From: CAVUFH01 sp963740835
Lineage (GTDB): Bacteria > Actinomycetota > Acidimicrobiia > IMCC26256 > PALSA-610
Length of the DNA stretch: 64,000 nucleotides
Direction of reading: 5' to 3'
Assembly (NCBI GenBank): GCA_963740835.1
Contig: CAVUFH010000003.1
Location: forward strand, 186,001 to 250,000
In this document: positions 50,686 to 60,051 of the stretch, in pieces
How positions within the stretch are numbered: position 1 is the stretch's first letter
How the letters are laid out: each line of letters opens with the position of its first letter
Program-made: the position numbers and the translations under genes
Notes under the pieces: generated by a model
Seen by the model: the letters and a program-made list of their open reading frames with translations, nothing else
Told to the model about the DNA's origin: nothing
The model's database searches: none

Positions 50686-52561
50686 TTAAGCCTGGACGCC
50701 GTTCTCCAAATGGTACGGAACCGAGATGACCACTGTCCCCTTGCGGAACAGGAGCCGGCCCTTGAGGAACAGCGCGCTCTGATTGTGCAAAAGGTGCCCC
50801 CACCAGGAGGTGACGACGAACTCCGGGATCACGACGGTCACGATGTCGTTTTCGTAGCGGGCGTCCAGCTCGTCGATGAAGCGCATCACCGGGCGGGAGA
50901 GCTCGCGGTACGGCGAGTGCACGATCTCGAGCGGCACGTCGATGCCCCGTTCCGCCCAGCCCTTCTCGATCCGCTCCTGCTCCTCGTCGTCGGACACGAT
51001 GGTGACCGCGATCAGGTGGTTCGGCGCGAGCGACTTGGAGTACGCGAGCGCTTCGAGCACGCCGCGGTGCAGACCGCCGACCAGCACCACGATCGTGTGG
51101 TTCATGCGGCGCGGCTTGTACCCGGGCGCGATACGAAGGCCCGCAGCAACCGCGTCGTAGTGGCGTTTGATCGTCTTAAACAACACGACGATCGACGGGA
51201 TGACGACCAGAGGGATCCAGGCGCCGCTCGTGAACTTGGTCCCGGCCACGACGATGAGCACCGCGAACGTCGCGGTCGCGCCGACCCCGCTGATGACCGC
51301 GTGCACCTTCCAACCCGGCTGACGCTCGCGCAGATGATGGCGAACCATGCCGGATTGCGAGAGTGTGAACGAGGTGAACACGCCGACCGCGTAGAGCGGG
51401 ATGAGGGCGTTGGTGATGCCGCCGAACGCGACGATCAGCGCGCTGGCCATGAGCGCGAGCACGACGATCCCGTTCGAGAACACGAGCCGGTCGCCGCGCG
51501 ACGCGAGCTGCCGCGGGAGGTACCCGTCGCGCGCGACGATCGACGAGAGCCGGGGGAAGTCCGCGTACGCGGTGTTCGCGGCGAGAATGAGGATCCCGGC
51601 GGTCAGGAGCTGCAAGACCCAGAGCGCGGCACCACCCCCGAACACCTGCTTGCCCATCTGCGCGAACACGGTGACGTCGTGGCTCGGGTACGGGTGCAAG
51701 CGTGTCGCCAGCACCGACACACCGAGGAAGAGCGTCGCCAGGATCATGCCCATCAACGCGAGCGTCGCCGCCGCGTTCTTGGCCTCCGGCCGGCGAAACG
51801 CGGGCACGCCGTCGGAGATCGCTTCGATCCCGGTGAGCGCGACCGCGCCCGACGAGAAGCCCTTGAGGATGAGGAAGAGTCCGAGCGCACCACCGGTCTG
51901 GCGCAGCACTTCGGCCTGCTCCTTGTCGAACGGCACCTGGCTGATGCCGCCGAACCATCCGAAGTAGCTCTTGGTGAGCCCGAGCACGACGAGCAGCACC
52001 ACTGCGATGATGTAGCCGTACGTCGGGATCGCGAAGAGCCGGCCGGACTCCTTGATGCCGCGCAGGTTCGCGAGGCTGATCAACAAGATGATGATGAGTG
52101 CGACCGCGACGCGATGCTTCGCGACCGACTCGAACTGCGGGATCGAGATGATCGCGGCGACACCCGCGGACACGGACACCGCCACCGTCAGGATGTAGTC
52201 GACGAGGATCGACGCGGCCGCGACGAGTGCGGGCAGCTCGCCGTGGTTGTCGCGGCTCACGATGTAGGCCGCGCCGCCCTTGGGGTACGCGTAGATCGTC
52301 TGCCGGTAGGACGTGACGACGATCGCGATCAGCGAGCGCGACCCCGATCGCGATCGGCACCAGGTGATCGAGCCCGAGCTGGAGGCTCGTCGCGGTGCCG
52401 GCCGCGGTGACGAAAAGGATCTCCTCCGTCGCGTACGCCGTCGAGGAGATGGCGTCCGAGGAGAACACTGCGAGCGCGACGGTCTTGGTGAGCCGCTGAT
52501 GTTCCTGCTCCGAGGTCGCGAGCGGGCGACCGACGAAGATCCGCTTGAGGGTCTCGAGCAT
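50686..52561 (-). CDS. Second KimA-like permease, frameshifted near the N-terminus
   Basis: Paralog of the preceding gene with the same domains. The frame from ATG 52561 reads MLETLKRIFVGRPLATSEQE and ATEEILFVTAAGTATSLQLG, up to VPIAIGVAL. At about 52334 it must shift to LIAIVVTSYRQTIYAYPKGG and the rest is intact to the stop at 50686. One extra G in CTCGCTGATC accounts for this. The C-terminal domain NHTIVVLVGGLHRGVLEALAY is conserved. GGGAAGGGA precedes the ATG. The two permeases are 89 bases apart, from an apparent tandem duplication. Confidence 0.8.
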
Positions 52562-52670
52562 TCCCTTCCCAACCTGGCACCCGTGACGCGGCGCAGCATG
52601 CCACCGCTTCGCGTGTGCCTGTGGGCGGGTGTGCCGCGGGCAGACGCGCGGACCTAGCATCCGGCGTCGT

Positions 52671-52687
52671 TCGCCTGCTTCAGGCGA
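52671..52687. promoter_or_regulatory. Seven-bp inverted repeat between permease and RCK genes
   Basis: TCGCCTG-CTT-CAGGCGA, extendable by a G-T and a G-C pair, in the divergent gap between the second permease and trkA. Could be an operator or a hairpin in either leader. Confidence 0.35.
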
Positions 52688-52749
52688 GCGTGTGACCAAC
52701 CTGCGGGCGCACGCGAAGCCTGCCTTCGGGCGCACGTGGAGGAGGAGCC

Positions 52750-53409
52750 AGTGCACGTCGTGGTTGTCGGGTGCGGACGAGTGGGAAGCGAGCTCGCGAG
52801 CGCGCTCGAGCTCGCCGGTCACTCGGTGTCAGTTATCGACAAGAATGGACGCGCCTTCCGGCGACTGCCCGCCGACTTCGGCGGCAAGACGATCGAGGGA
52901 TTCGGGTTCGACCGCGATCACCTGGCCGAAGCGGGCATCGACGAAGCCGGCGCGTTCGCGTCGGTGACGAACGGCGACAACTCCAACATCCTGTGCGCCC
53001 GCATCGCGCGCGAGACGTACCGGATCGAACGCGTCGTCGCCCGTATCTACGACCCGCGGCGCGCGCTCATCTACCAACGGCTCGGAATCCCCACCGTCGC
53101 GACCGTCTCATGGACGACCGATCAGGTGCTCCGCCGGCTCCTGCCGGACGAGACCCGCCACGACTGGATCGACCCGACCGGCCAGGTCTGCCTCGTCGAA
53201 CGCGCGATCCGCCCGCGGCCATCGGGCACAAGCTGGGCGTGCTGAACAAGCCCGGCCGCTTCTGGCTCACCGCGGTGTCGCGGTTCGGGCAAGCACACGT
53301 CGTCACCGGCGACATGATCGGCCAGGAAGGGGACGTGCTCGTCTTCGTCTGCGCGATGGACGCGCTCGACGAACTGCAAGCGCACATCGAACTCGGGGGA
53401 GACCACTGA
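52750..53409 (+). CDS. trkA: TrkA/RCK potassium regulatory protein, frameshifted
   Basis: CeoB-type regulatory subunit gating a K+ transporter. The Rossmann NAD motif is VVVVGCGRVGSELASALELAGH, then VIDKNGRAFRRLP and GDNSNILCARIARETY. Near 53212 the reading must shift to AAIGHKLGVLNKPGRFWLTAV and GDMIGQEGDVLVFVCAMDAL, which ends the RCK_C domain at 53409. GTG at 52750 follows GGAGGAG. Its stop overlaps the next trkA (TGATG). Divergent from the KimA-like permeases. Confidence 0.85.
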   Translation, partial: SARRGCRVRTSGKRARERARARRSLGVSYRQEWTRLPATARRLRRQDDRGIRVRPRSPGRSGHRRSRRVRVGDERRQLQHPVRPHRARDVPDRTRRRPYLRPAARAHLPTARNPHRRDRLMDDRSGAPPAPAGRDPPRLDRPDRPGLPRRTRDPPAAIGHKLGVLNKPGRFWLTAVSRFGQAHVVTGDMIGQEGDVLVFVCAMDALDELQAHIELGGDH

Positions 53410-54071
53410 TGCGGGTCGGAATCGCGGGCGCCGGCAATGTGGGCCTGTTCATCGCGAACGATCTGGCGGGCACCGGCCACGACGTGTTGCTCATCGAACA
53501 GAACGAGAACGTGGCCAAGCGCCTTCACGTCGAACCCCAAGTGGAACTCGTCGTCGCGGACGCCTGCGAGGTGACGTCCCTGCGACGCGCCGGGCTCGAC
53601 ACGTGCGAGGTCGTCGTCGCCGCGACCGGCGACGACGAGGACAACCTCGTGATCTCACTCCTGGCGAAGCAGGAGTTCGGCGTCCCGCGCGTCATCGCGC
53701 GCGTCAACCACCCGAAGAACGAGTGGCTGTTCAACGAGAACTGGGGTGTCGACCTCTCCGTGTCGACACCCCACCTGATCACCGCGCTCGTCGAGGAAGC
53801 GGTTTCGGTGGGGCGGCTGGTGCGCATCCTGCAGTTCGAACGGGGCACGGTGCGGCTCGTCGAGGTGACGCTCGCGCCGGACTCACCGGTCATCGATCAG
53901 GCGATCAAAGACCTCGACATCCCGCGCGACGCGACGATCGTCGCGGTGCTGCGTTCGGAGCACGTGGTGATGCCGCGCGGCGACACCGTCTTCGAAGCGG
54001 GCGACGAGGTCCTCGCGATGGTCACCGCGGAGTCCGAAGAGGACGTCCGCAAGATCCTCACCGGCGGCTGA
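53409..54071 (+). CDS. trkA: TrkA/RCK potassium regulatory protein
   Basis: 220 residues, CeoC-type. MRVGIAGAGNVGLFIANDL binds NAD(H), LIEQNENVAKRL follows strand 2, and VVVAATGDDEDNLVISLLAKQEFG is typical RCK_N. The C-terminal RCK_C reads VRLVEVTLAPDSPVIDQAIKDL, with DTVFEAGDEVLAMV at the end. Family RCK_C domains can bind c-di-AMP, which would tie it to disA at 5 kb. Coupled to the first trkA by one-base overlap. Confidence 0.92.
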   Translation: MRVGIAGAGNVGLFIANDLAGTGHDVLLIEQNENVAKRLHVEPQVELVVADACEVTSLRRAGLDTCEVVVAATGDDEDNLVISLLAKQEFGVPRVIARVNHPKNEWLFNENWGVDLSVSTPHLITALVEEAVSVGRLVRILQFERGTVRLVEVTLAPDSPVIDQAIKDLDIPRDATIVAVLRSEHVVMPRGDTVFEAGDEVLAMVTAESEEDVRKILTGG

Positions 54072-54120
54072 GGGCGCAGCTCCAATCGCGCCTCCGGCGC
54101 CACCTCACAGCAAGACCGAA

Positions 54121-54474
54121 CTAAGACAGAAGCGTGTAGACCGGGTTGTAGATCTGCTTCTCGCGGCCGTGGGGCACCACGACCCCTTCGAGCACGAGCT
54201 TGCGACCGGGCGACAGGCCCATGATCTTGCGCCGGCCGAGGAAGATCCCCGTGACCGACGCGCGGCCGTCGTTCACAGTGACCTCGAGTGCGTCCGCGCC
54301 GGCCCGAGGCACGATTCGGACGGATCGGACTTCTCCCGCGACCCGGACGGAATGGCGGGGCTCGGTCTGCTCGATCGGCGTGGTGTGCAGCCGCTCGCAG
54401 AACGCCTGCAATTCCTGGCGATCCAGCTCCTCGACCGGCTTGGTGAGCCGGTCGACGAATTTGCGTAGCGCCAC
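54121..54474 (-). CDS. OB-fold nucleic-acid-binding protein
   Basis: 117 residues. After a helical N-terminus (FVDRLTKPVEELDRQELQAF) comes an OB fold: SVRVAGEVRSVRIVP, LEVTVNDGRASVTGIFLGRR and LVLEGVVVPHGREKQIYNPVY. Resembles the RecG/aspartyl-tRNA synthetase-type OB proteins found beside trkA genes in actinobacteria (Rv2694c type). The GTG start follows GAGGAGAG. Convergent with trkA. Confidence 0.75.
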   Translation of the reverse strand: MALRKFVDRLTKPVEELDRQELQAFCERLHTTPIEQTEPRHSVRVAGEVRSVRIVPRAGADALEVTVNDGRASVTGIFLGRRKIMGLSPGRKLVLEGVVVPHGREKQIYNPVYTLLS

Positions 54475-54538
54475 TGATTCTCTCCTCGTGAGCCGGATCC
54501 GAGGTTAACGCCTCGCGACCTGGCACTCTGTTCGCTCA

Positions 54539-55183
54539 ATGCGTGTCCGCCCCCGGTTCATTCCCGCCGCCGTCGCCACCGTGCTCGTCCTCGCCCTCGC
54601 CGCGTGTTCCAGCGGCGACGCTTCGGAGTCGTCCGACACGTCTGCGAAGAAGACGACCACTACCAAGCCCGCGGCAACGGTCCTGTTGACGCAAGGCGAC
54701 TCCGCGGTCGCGAGCGCAGGCCCCGATGTCGGCCTCGACGACGCGACCCGCCAAGCGGTGCTCGACGCGAGTCAGCGCTATGTCGATGCGGCGGTGCTCG
54801 AGCCGCTCACGAAGGGTGCCGTCGGCACCGACTACGCGGCGCTCTTCGACGCGTCCGTGAGCGCGAGCGCGACCGGTGCGGATCGACCGGCGCTCACCGA
54901 CGAAGGAATCACCACCGTGACCACTTCCCCGACGGTGACCGCGTCACCGGTGCGGTTCGACGGCCTCGCCGACACGGGCGGCAAGGTGCAACTCGTCGCG
55001 ACCACGTTCACGCTCGACGTGAAGGGAACCACCGCCGCCGGACCGCTCGCGGTGCAACGCAGCGCGGACCTCACGTTCGCGCCGAGCCCAGGGGGAATCT
55101 GGTTGATCACGGCTTACCGGGTGGCCGTCGTCCGCCAGGAGCCCGATGGTTCGACGACGACGACAACGGCGGCGCATTCATGA
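54539..55183 (+). CDS. Secreted lipoprotein of unknown function
   Basis: 214 residues. The signal peptide ends in the lipobox LALAAC, followed by a low-complexity Ser/Thr/Lys linker (KKTTTTKPAATV). A globular part has LDDATRQAVLDASQRYVDAAV, TSPTVTASPVRFDG and IWLITAYRVAVVRQ, a possible NTF2-like or ring-type fold. The C-terminus is a Thr run. Its stop overlaps the start of the LCP gene (ATGA), so a cell-envelope role is likely. Family not recognised. Confidence 0.6.
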   Translation: MRVRPRFIPAAVATVLVLALAACSSGDASESSDTSAKKTTTTKPAATVLLTQGDSAVASAGPDVGLDDATRQAVLDASQRYVDAAVLEPLTKGAVGTDYAALFDASVSASATGADRPALTDEGITTVTTSPTVTASPVRFDGLADTGGKVQLVATTFTLDVKGTTAAGPLAVQRSADLTFAPSPGGIWLITAYRVAVVRQEPDGSTTTTTAAHS

Positions 55184-56070
55184 TGCGGCGGCTCGTCATC
55201 GGGTTCGTCGCCGGAGTCACGGTGCTGTCGCTGGCGATCGCCGGCCTCGGCGCGGCCTGGCTCGCCGGGGTTCGGGTGCCGATCGCATCGGGCACGACGT
55301 ACATGCAGATCGCGAAGCTGGGCGGCGCAGACGCCGCCGGGTCACCCACCGGCACGTTCTTCATCGCGCTGATCGGCAGCGACCTGCGGCCCGGTGTCGG
55401 CGGGGCGCGCGGTGACGCGCTGCACCTCATCGGCGTGAACCCGACGACGAACACGGCCACGATGCTGGACGTGCCCCGCGACACCTGCTGGCGGGGCGAC
55501 AAGATCAACTCGGCGCACTCCCAGGGCGGCGCGCGTGGCATGGCCAATGCGCTCGGGGAGCTGATCGGCGTGCCGGTCACCTACGCGGTGTCGGTGGACT
55601 TCGCCGGCTTCACCTCGATCGTCGACGGAGTCGGCGGCGTGCAGGTCAACGTGCCGATGAACATGGACGACAAGTACTCCGGCGCGCACTTCTCCGCCGG
55701 ACCGCAACGGCTCAGCGGCGACCAGGCGCTGCGGTTCTCGCGCGATCGTCACGACTTCCCGAACAGCGACATCACCCGAACGAACAACCAGGGCGTGCTG
55801 ATCCTCGCAGGGATGGCGCAACTGAAGGCCGAGGCGGCGAGCCCTATGGGCGAGTTCAAGACCGCAGCACTGCTCGGCCGCCACGCGCAACTCGACGGCC
55901 TCGGCCTCACTGACGTATACCGGCTCGGCCGCTTGGCCGAGAAGCTCGACCCGGCCGCGATCCGGAACCTGACGATCCCCGTCGGCGGTGGGCAGTGCCT
56001 GCCGCTCGTCGGCGACGCCCGCGGCCTGTTCGCTGACTTCGCCGACGACGCGACCCTCCAGTCGCACTGA
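55180..56070 (+). CDS. LytR-CpsA-Psr (LCP) family protein
   Basis: 296 residues. One N-terminal membrane helix (about 4-29), then the LCP domain: FFIALIGSDLRPGVGGARGDAL, MLDVPRDTCWRGDKINSAHSQGG, VDGVGGVQVNVPMNM and LRFSRDRHDFPNSDITRTNNQ with the conserved arginines and aspartates that bind polyprenyl pyrophosphate. LCP enzymes attach glycopolymers to peptidoglycan outside the cell. It is coupled to the upstream lipoprotein gene by ATGA. Confidence 0.92.
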   Translation: MMRRLVIGFVAGVTVLSLAIAGLGAAWLAGVRVPIASGTTYMQIAKLGGADAAGSPTGTFFIALIGSDLRPGVGGARGDALHLIGVNPTTNTATMLDVPRDTCWRGDKINSAHSQGGARGMANALGELIGVPVTYAVSVDFAGFTSIVDGVGGVQVNVPMNMDDKYSGAHFSAGPQRLSGDQALRFSRDRHDFPNSDITRTNNQGVLILAGMAQLKAEAASPMGEFKTAALLGRHAQLDGLGLTDVYRLGRLAEKLDPAAIRNLTIPVGGGQCLPLVGDARGLFADFADDATLQSH

Positions 56071-56115
56071 GCCCGGCGGCCGCGCGCGTGGAACTCCAGT
56101 GGCGCAAGCACTGGG

Positions 56116-56121
56116 TACCGT
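56116..56121 (+). promoter_or_regulatory. -10 hexamer TACCGT for the helicase gene
   Basis: TAnnnT element ending seven bases before the ATG at 56129. This supports that start over an in-frame GTG nine bases upstream, which overlaps the hexamer. Confidence 0.4.
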
Positions 56122-56128
56122 GACTGCG

Positions 56129-58424
56129 ATGGACGCGCGCGCCACGCTCGACGCGCTCGCCGCGGAACCGGAGCTGGCCGGCCGTCTCGTGCACCGCGAG
56201 CTCCTGCCGGCCCGTGCGGCCTGCTTCGCCGAGACCTCCGCACCTCTGCATGACGAAGTCCGCGCGCGCCTCGCGGCGCGCGGATTCGGTCAGCTCTATG
56301 TGCACCAGGCTGCGGCGATCGACCGGCTGCGCGAAGGAACCAGCGTCGTGGTCGCGACGGGAACCGCGTCCGGAAAGTCGCTCTGCTACCAGGTCCCGAT
56401 CCTCGAGTCGGTCGTGTCGGAGCAGCGCGACACCGCGCTCCTCGTCTTCCCCACCAAGGCCCTCGCCCAGGACCAGTTGCGGTCGCTGCGCTCATGGCTC
56501 GTCCCCGGACTGCGCGCGGTCACCTACGACGGCGATACTGCCGGCGACGACCGGGCCTGGGCGCGCAAGAACGCGAACGTGTTGCTCACCAACCCCGAGA
56601 TGCTGCACATGGGGATCCTCCCGTCGCACAAACGCTGGGCGACGTTCCTCATGCGGCTCCGCTATGTCGTCGTCGACGAACTGCACACGCTGCGCGGCAT
56701 CTTCGGGAGTCAGGTCGCGCACGTGCTCCGCCGTCTGCAACGCCTCTGCGAGCACTATGGCGCGTCACCCACGTTTTGCTTCGCGAGCGCGACGATCGGC
56801 AATCCGGGCGAGCTCGCGTCGACATTGTGCGGCCTCCCGGTCGAGTCGATCGACGTCGACGGGTCACCACACGCGGAACGCGTGCTGGGCTGCTGGCAAC
56901 GACCGCTCATCGACTCGGAGTCGGGGGCGCGGCGTTCCGCGAACGTCGAGACCGGCGAGTTGCTCGCCCGCTTCGTGCGCTCCGGGCACCAGACGCTCGC
57001 CTTCACCCGCAGCCGCCGCAGCGCCGAGCTCGTTGCCGCGCAGGCACGCCGCCGCCTCGCCGATTCGGGCGAGCTGACGAGCGGAGCCGACGGCGTGCCG
57101 CGCGTCGCCGCGTACCGGTCCGGGTACCTGCCGGAGGAACGGCGGGAGCTCGAGAAGGAGCTGTCGAGCGGGCGGCTCCTCGGGATCGCGGCCACCAACG
57201 CGCTCGAACTCGGTATCGACGTCGGCGGTCTCGATGCGGTGATCCTCAACGGCTTCCCCGGCACCCTCGCGTCGATGTGGCAACAGGCGGGCCGGGCCGG
57301 GCGCACCGGGCGCCGGTCCGCGGCGGTGCTCGTCGCGGGCGACGATCAGCTCGACCAGTGGTATGCCGCGCACCCGCGCGAGCTCACGCGCCGGATGCCG
57401 GAGCGGGCGGTGGTGAACCCGCAGAACCCGTTCGTCTTGCGCGGCGCAGGTCGCGTGCGCGGCGAACGAGCTCCCGCTCGCGCCGGAGGACGAACGGTGG
57501 TTCGGCGACGGCCTCGATGACGCGGTGCGGCAGCTGGTGCACGCAGACCTCTTGCAGCCGCGAGGCGGCAAGATGCACTGGTGCGGCGAGCGACCGCCGG
57601 CACCCGAAGTCGGCCTCCGCACCGGCTCGTCGATCGAGTACCGCTTGATCGACCGCGACGAAGATCGCGTCATCGGGACGGTCGACGACGCGCGCGTGTT
57701 CGCGGTCGCGCACCCGGGCGCGGTCTACCTGCACCAGGGCCGGCAGTACCGCGTCGACGAGCTCGATCTCCGTGATCACGTGGCGATGCTGCGCGAGTAC
57801 GACGACGCCGACGAGTACACCCAGCCCCGCACAGAGACCGATATCGCGATCGTCGCAGAAGACCATTGCGCCGAGCTCGGCGCGACGACGGTGCATCTCG
57901 GTGCGGTCGAGGTGCGCAACCAGGTCGTCGCGTACCAGCGGAAGCAGATCTCGACGAATGGCGTGATCGAGGTCTGCGATCTCGACCTACCAGAGCGTGC
58001 GCTCGTGACGCGCGCGTGCTGGTACACGGTGCCCTTCGATGTGCTCGAGGCGGCCGGGATCAGCAACGCGGAGCTGCTCGGCACGGTGCATGCCGCCGAA
58101 CACGGGCTCATCGGCATGCTGCCGCTGTTCACGATCTGCGATCGATGGGATGTCGGTGGTGTCTCGATGGCGCTGCACCCGCAGACCGACCAAGCGACGA
58201 TCTTCGTGTACGACGGGTACCCGGGCGGTGCGGGCATCGCCGAGCTCGCGTTCGAGGCGGCCGTCCGTCACGCCCGGGCGACGCTCGACCTCGTGGCGGC
58301 GTGCCCGTGCACGGACGGCTGCCCCTCGTGCGTGCAGTCACCCAAGTGCGGCAACTGGAACGAGTACCTCGACAAGGCCGGCGCGATTGCGCTGCTCCGG
58401 CTCATGGCACTCGGGCCCGGCTGA
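56129..58424 (+). CDS. DEAD/DEAH-box helicase with DUF1998 domain, frameshifted
   Basis: About 764 residues. The N-terminal helicase has VVVATGTASGKSLCYQVPIL (motif I), LLTNPEMLHMG, the DEVH-like VVDELHTLRGIFGSQ, SATIGN and motif VI QQAGRAGRTGRRSAA. Near 57442 the reading must shift to AQVACAANELPLAPEDERWFG and MHWCG. The C-terminal DUF1998 part has the four cysteines in ACPCTDGCPSCVQSPKCGN, a zinc-type cluster. Removing one G restores FVLRAQVACAANEL. Actinobacterial relatives (Rv3649) sit beside tad genes, as here. It ends overlapping the convergent TadE-like gene by 23 bases. Confidence 0.88.
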
Positions 58425-58749
58425 AGTCGACTTCGGCTCGGGCTCGAGCCCGCGCCCGACCGGGGATCTCGATCTCGACCTCGGCGGCGACGCCCGAACA
58501 CCGGCACGACACCAACCGGGCACCGTTCTCGTGCGCGGTGGCGTCTGCGGTGCGCCGCGCCGCAGTGGCGCCGTGGCCGAGCGCGAGCTGATCGGCCGCC
58601 GCGAGCGCAGCCGCGTCGGCCGCGGTCTGCGCCCGGGCCGCCGAAACCGCGGCGCCGCCGAGCCGCGCGAGCGCCGCGCACAGCACGAGGGCAACCGCGA
58701 CGACGCCGAGCATGATGATGCTTGCCGAACCGCCCTCGGTACGGCGCAT
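58402..58749 (-). CDS. Rv3654c-type TadE-like secretion-neighbourhood protein
   Basis: 115 residues. A single N-terminal membrane helix (SASIIMLGVVAVALVLCAALA) is followed by AAVSAARAQTAADAAALAAAD, the alanine-rich helix typical of the 'helicase/secretion neighborhood TadE-like' family next to tad loci, and then cysteines in VSCRCSG. ATG at 58749 overlaps the TadE stop (TGATG). Last gene of the tad operon. Possibly a minor pilin-like component. Confidence 0.8.
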   Translation of the reverse strand: MRRTEGGSASIIMLGVVAVALVLCAALARLGGAAVSAARAQTAADAAALAAADQLALGHGATAARRTADATAHENGARLVSCRCSGVAAEVEIEIPGRARARARAEVDFSRARVP

Positions 58750-59144
58750 CACTTCTCACGTCGCATCACGGCGCGGGCCGTGAGGTCGGGGTCGGGGAAC
58801 AAAGCGCCGACGAGCGGCAACGTCGTGTGGGACTTGTAGTGCACGCGGACGACGACCGGCTCACCGATCTCCCCCGGGGTTGTCACGTCCACCGCCGCAC
58901 CGGCGAGGACATCGCGCGCCGCGCCCTGCACGCGGCCGTAACCGGCTCCGACCGCGGCTTCGCGCGCCGCGGCCCGCGCGGCTTGGACAGCCAGCACCTG
59001 ATCACGAGCGACCACCGCGACCTGGAACACCGTCATCAGCAGCAGGAACAGCACGGGCAGAACCAGCGCGAGCTCCACGGTCGCCTGTCCCGCGGTGGGG
59101 TGCGCGCGACGGCGCGCACCCCACAACCGTCGGCAGCGGACCAT
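58749..59144 (-). CDS. tadE: TadE-like pseudopilin
   Basis: 131 residues. The pilin-type segment is QATVELALVLPVLFLLLMTVFQVAVVA, with the glutamate five residues into the hydrophobic stretch as in prepilin-peptidase substrates. Then AVQAARAAAREAAVGAG and the C-terminal SHTTLPLVGALFPDPDLTARA. Overlaps the pilin-like gene's stop by one base (TGATG). Confidence 0.85.
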   Translation of the reverse strand: MVRCRRLWGARRRAHPTAGQATVELALVLPVLFLLLMTVFQVAVVARDQVLAVQAARAAAREAAVGAGYGRVQGAARDVLAGAAVDVTTPGEIGEPVVVRVHYKSHTTLPLVGALFPDPDLTARAVMRREK

Positions 59145-59350
59145 CAACCCACCATGTTCGTGATGCGGTTGACGATCTTGTCGAACAGGCCGCTCACGGC
59201 ATGGGTCTTGGTCGCCCACGCGAGGACGAGGCCGGCAATCGCCGCCGCCGCGATCAGCACGAGCGCGTACTCGGCGGTCGTCTGACCGGACTCGGATCGG
59301 TCGACACGATCGACCACCGCGATCCACAGCCGGAGGAACAGGTCAGGCAC
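59144..59350 (-). CDS. Flp-pilin-like DUF4244 peptide
   Basis: 68 residues from GTG 59350 (AGGAG six bases upstream). The core is QTTAEYALVLIAAAAIAGLVL, the Flp-type class IVb prepilin sequence with Glu at the fifth position after cleavage. SESG lies ahead of it as the leader end, and KIVNRITNMVG is the C-terminus. Likely the major pilin subunit of the tad system. Confidence 0.85.
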   Translation of the reverse strand: MPDLFLRLWIAVVDRVDRSESGQTTAEYALVLIAAAAIAGLVLAWATKTHAVSGLFDKIVNRITNMVG

Positions 59351-59394
59351 AACGAACTCCTGTCGTCGAACAACGGTGCCGCGCACGCGTGTGG

Positions 59395-60051
59395 TCAGAA
59401 CGCGATGCCGTCGAGCAACACGGGAACGACCGTGAGCAACGCGAACGCAGGCAGGACACAGAAAACGAGGGGGAAGAGCAAGCGCACGGGAACTGTGCGC
59501 GCCCGAGCTTCGGCGCGCCGCCGGACATCCGCCCGCACCTCCTGCGCCAAGCGCGCGAGCGAAGCGGTGGCGGGCGACCCGAGGCGAGTGCTCGTGCGGA
59601 GCGTCTCGGTCAGCCGGCGGACGTTGGGCGCGTTGGCGCCCGCCGCGACGAGTGCGGCGTCGAAGGAGGCGCCGATCGCGGTCGCCCGTCCGACCTCACC
59701 GAGCACGTCCGCGAGGCGCGGTGGGCTCCAGCGCGCGGCGACCGCGACCGCTTGGAACGTCGAGCAGCCGGCACCCACCGCGACGCCGACGAGGTCGACC
59801 GCGATCGGGAGCTCGGTGAGGACGGCATCGTCGTGCCGGCGCATCCGGCGGCGCCGGAACGGCGCGGCGACGACGCGGCGGACCGTCCTGCACGCGGGAT
59901 GCGCGATGAGACCGGCGAGGACGCGGGGCATCGTGCGCGGTGCGCGCCGCGCCATCGCACGCGTCCGGCGGATGATCTCGATACGTCGGAACAAGCCGAG
60001 CACGGCGCCGGCGACGACGATCCCCCAGCCGAGCGCTACCGCAAGGATCAC
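59395..60051 (-). CDS. tadC: Type II secretion F-domain protein TadC
   Basis: 218 residues. ILAVALGWGIVVAGAVLGLF is the N-terminal helix. The T2SF domain has LTELPIAVDLVGVAVGAGCSTFQAV and FDAALVAAGANAPNVRRLTETL, ending with the helix VRLLFPLVFCVLPAFALLTVVP. GTG at 60051 overlaps the tadB stop (GTGA). Without the tadB frameshift correction it looks fused to TadB. Inner-membrane platform protein. Confidence 0.87.
   Translation of the reverse strand: MILAVALGWGIVVAGAVLGLFRRIEIIRRTRAMARRAPRTMPRVLAGLIAHPACRTVRRVVAAPFRRRRMRRHDDAVLTELPIAVDLVGVAVGAGCSTFQAVAVAARWSPPRLADVLGEVGRATAIGASFDAALVAAGANAPNVRRLTETLRTSTRLGSPATASLARLAQEVRADVRRRAEARARTVPVRLLFPLVFCVLPAFALLTVVPVLLDGIAF

Noticed and set aside
48614..52561. 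Two permeases as an assembly duplication
   Set aside because: Though similar, they differ at many residues along the whole length, have different C-termini and different 5' regions, so they are true paralogs.
52562..52749. ydaO-type c-di-AMP riboswitch upstream of the KimA-like permeases
   Set aside because: I looked for the characteristic long conserved core because kimA in Bacillus has one. Only a short inverted repeat is present here.
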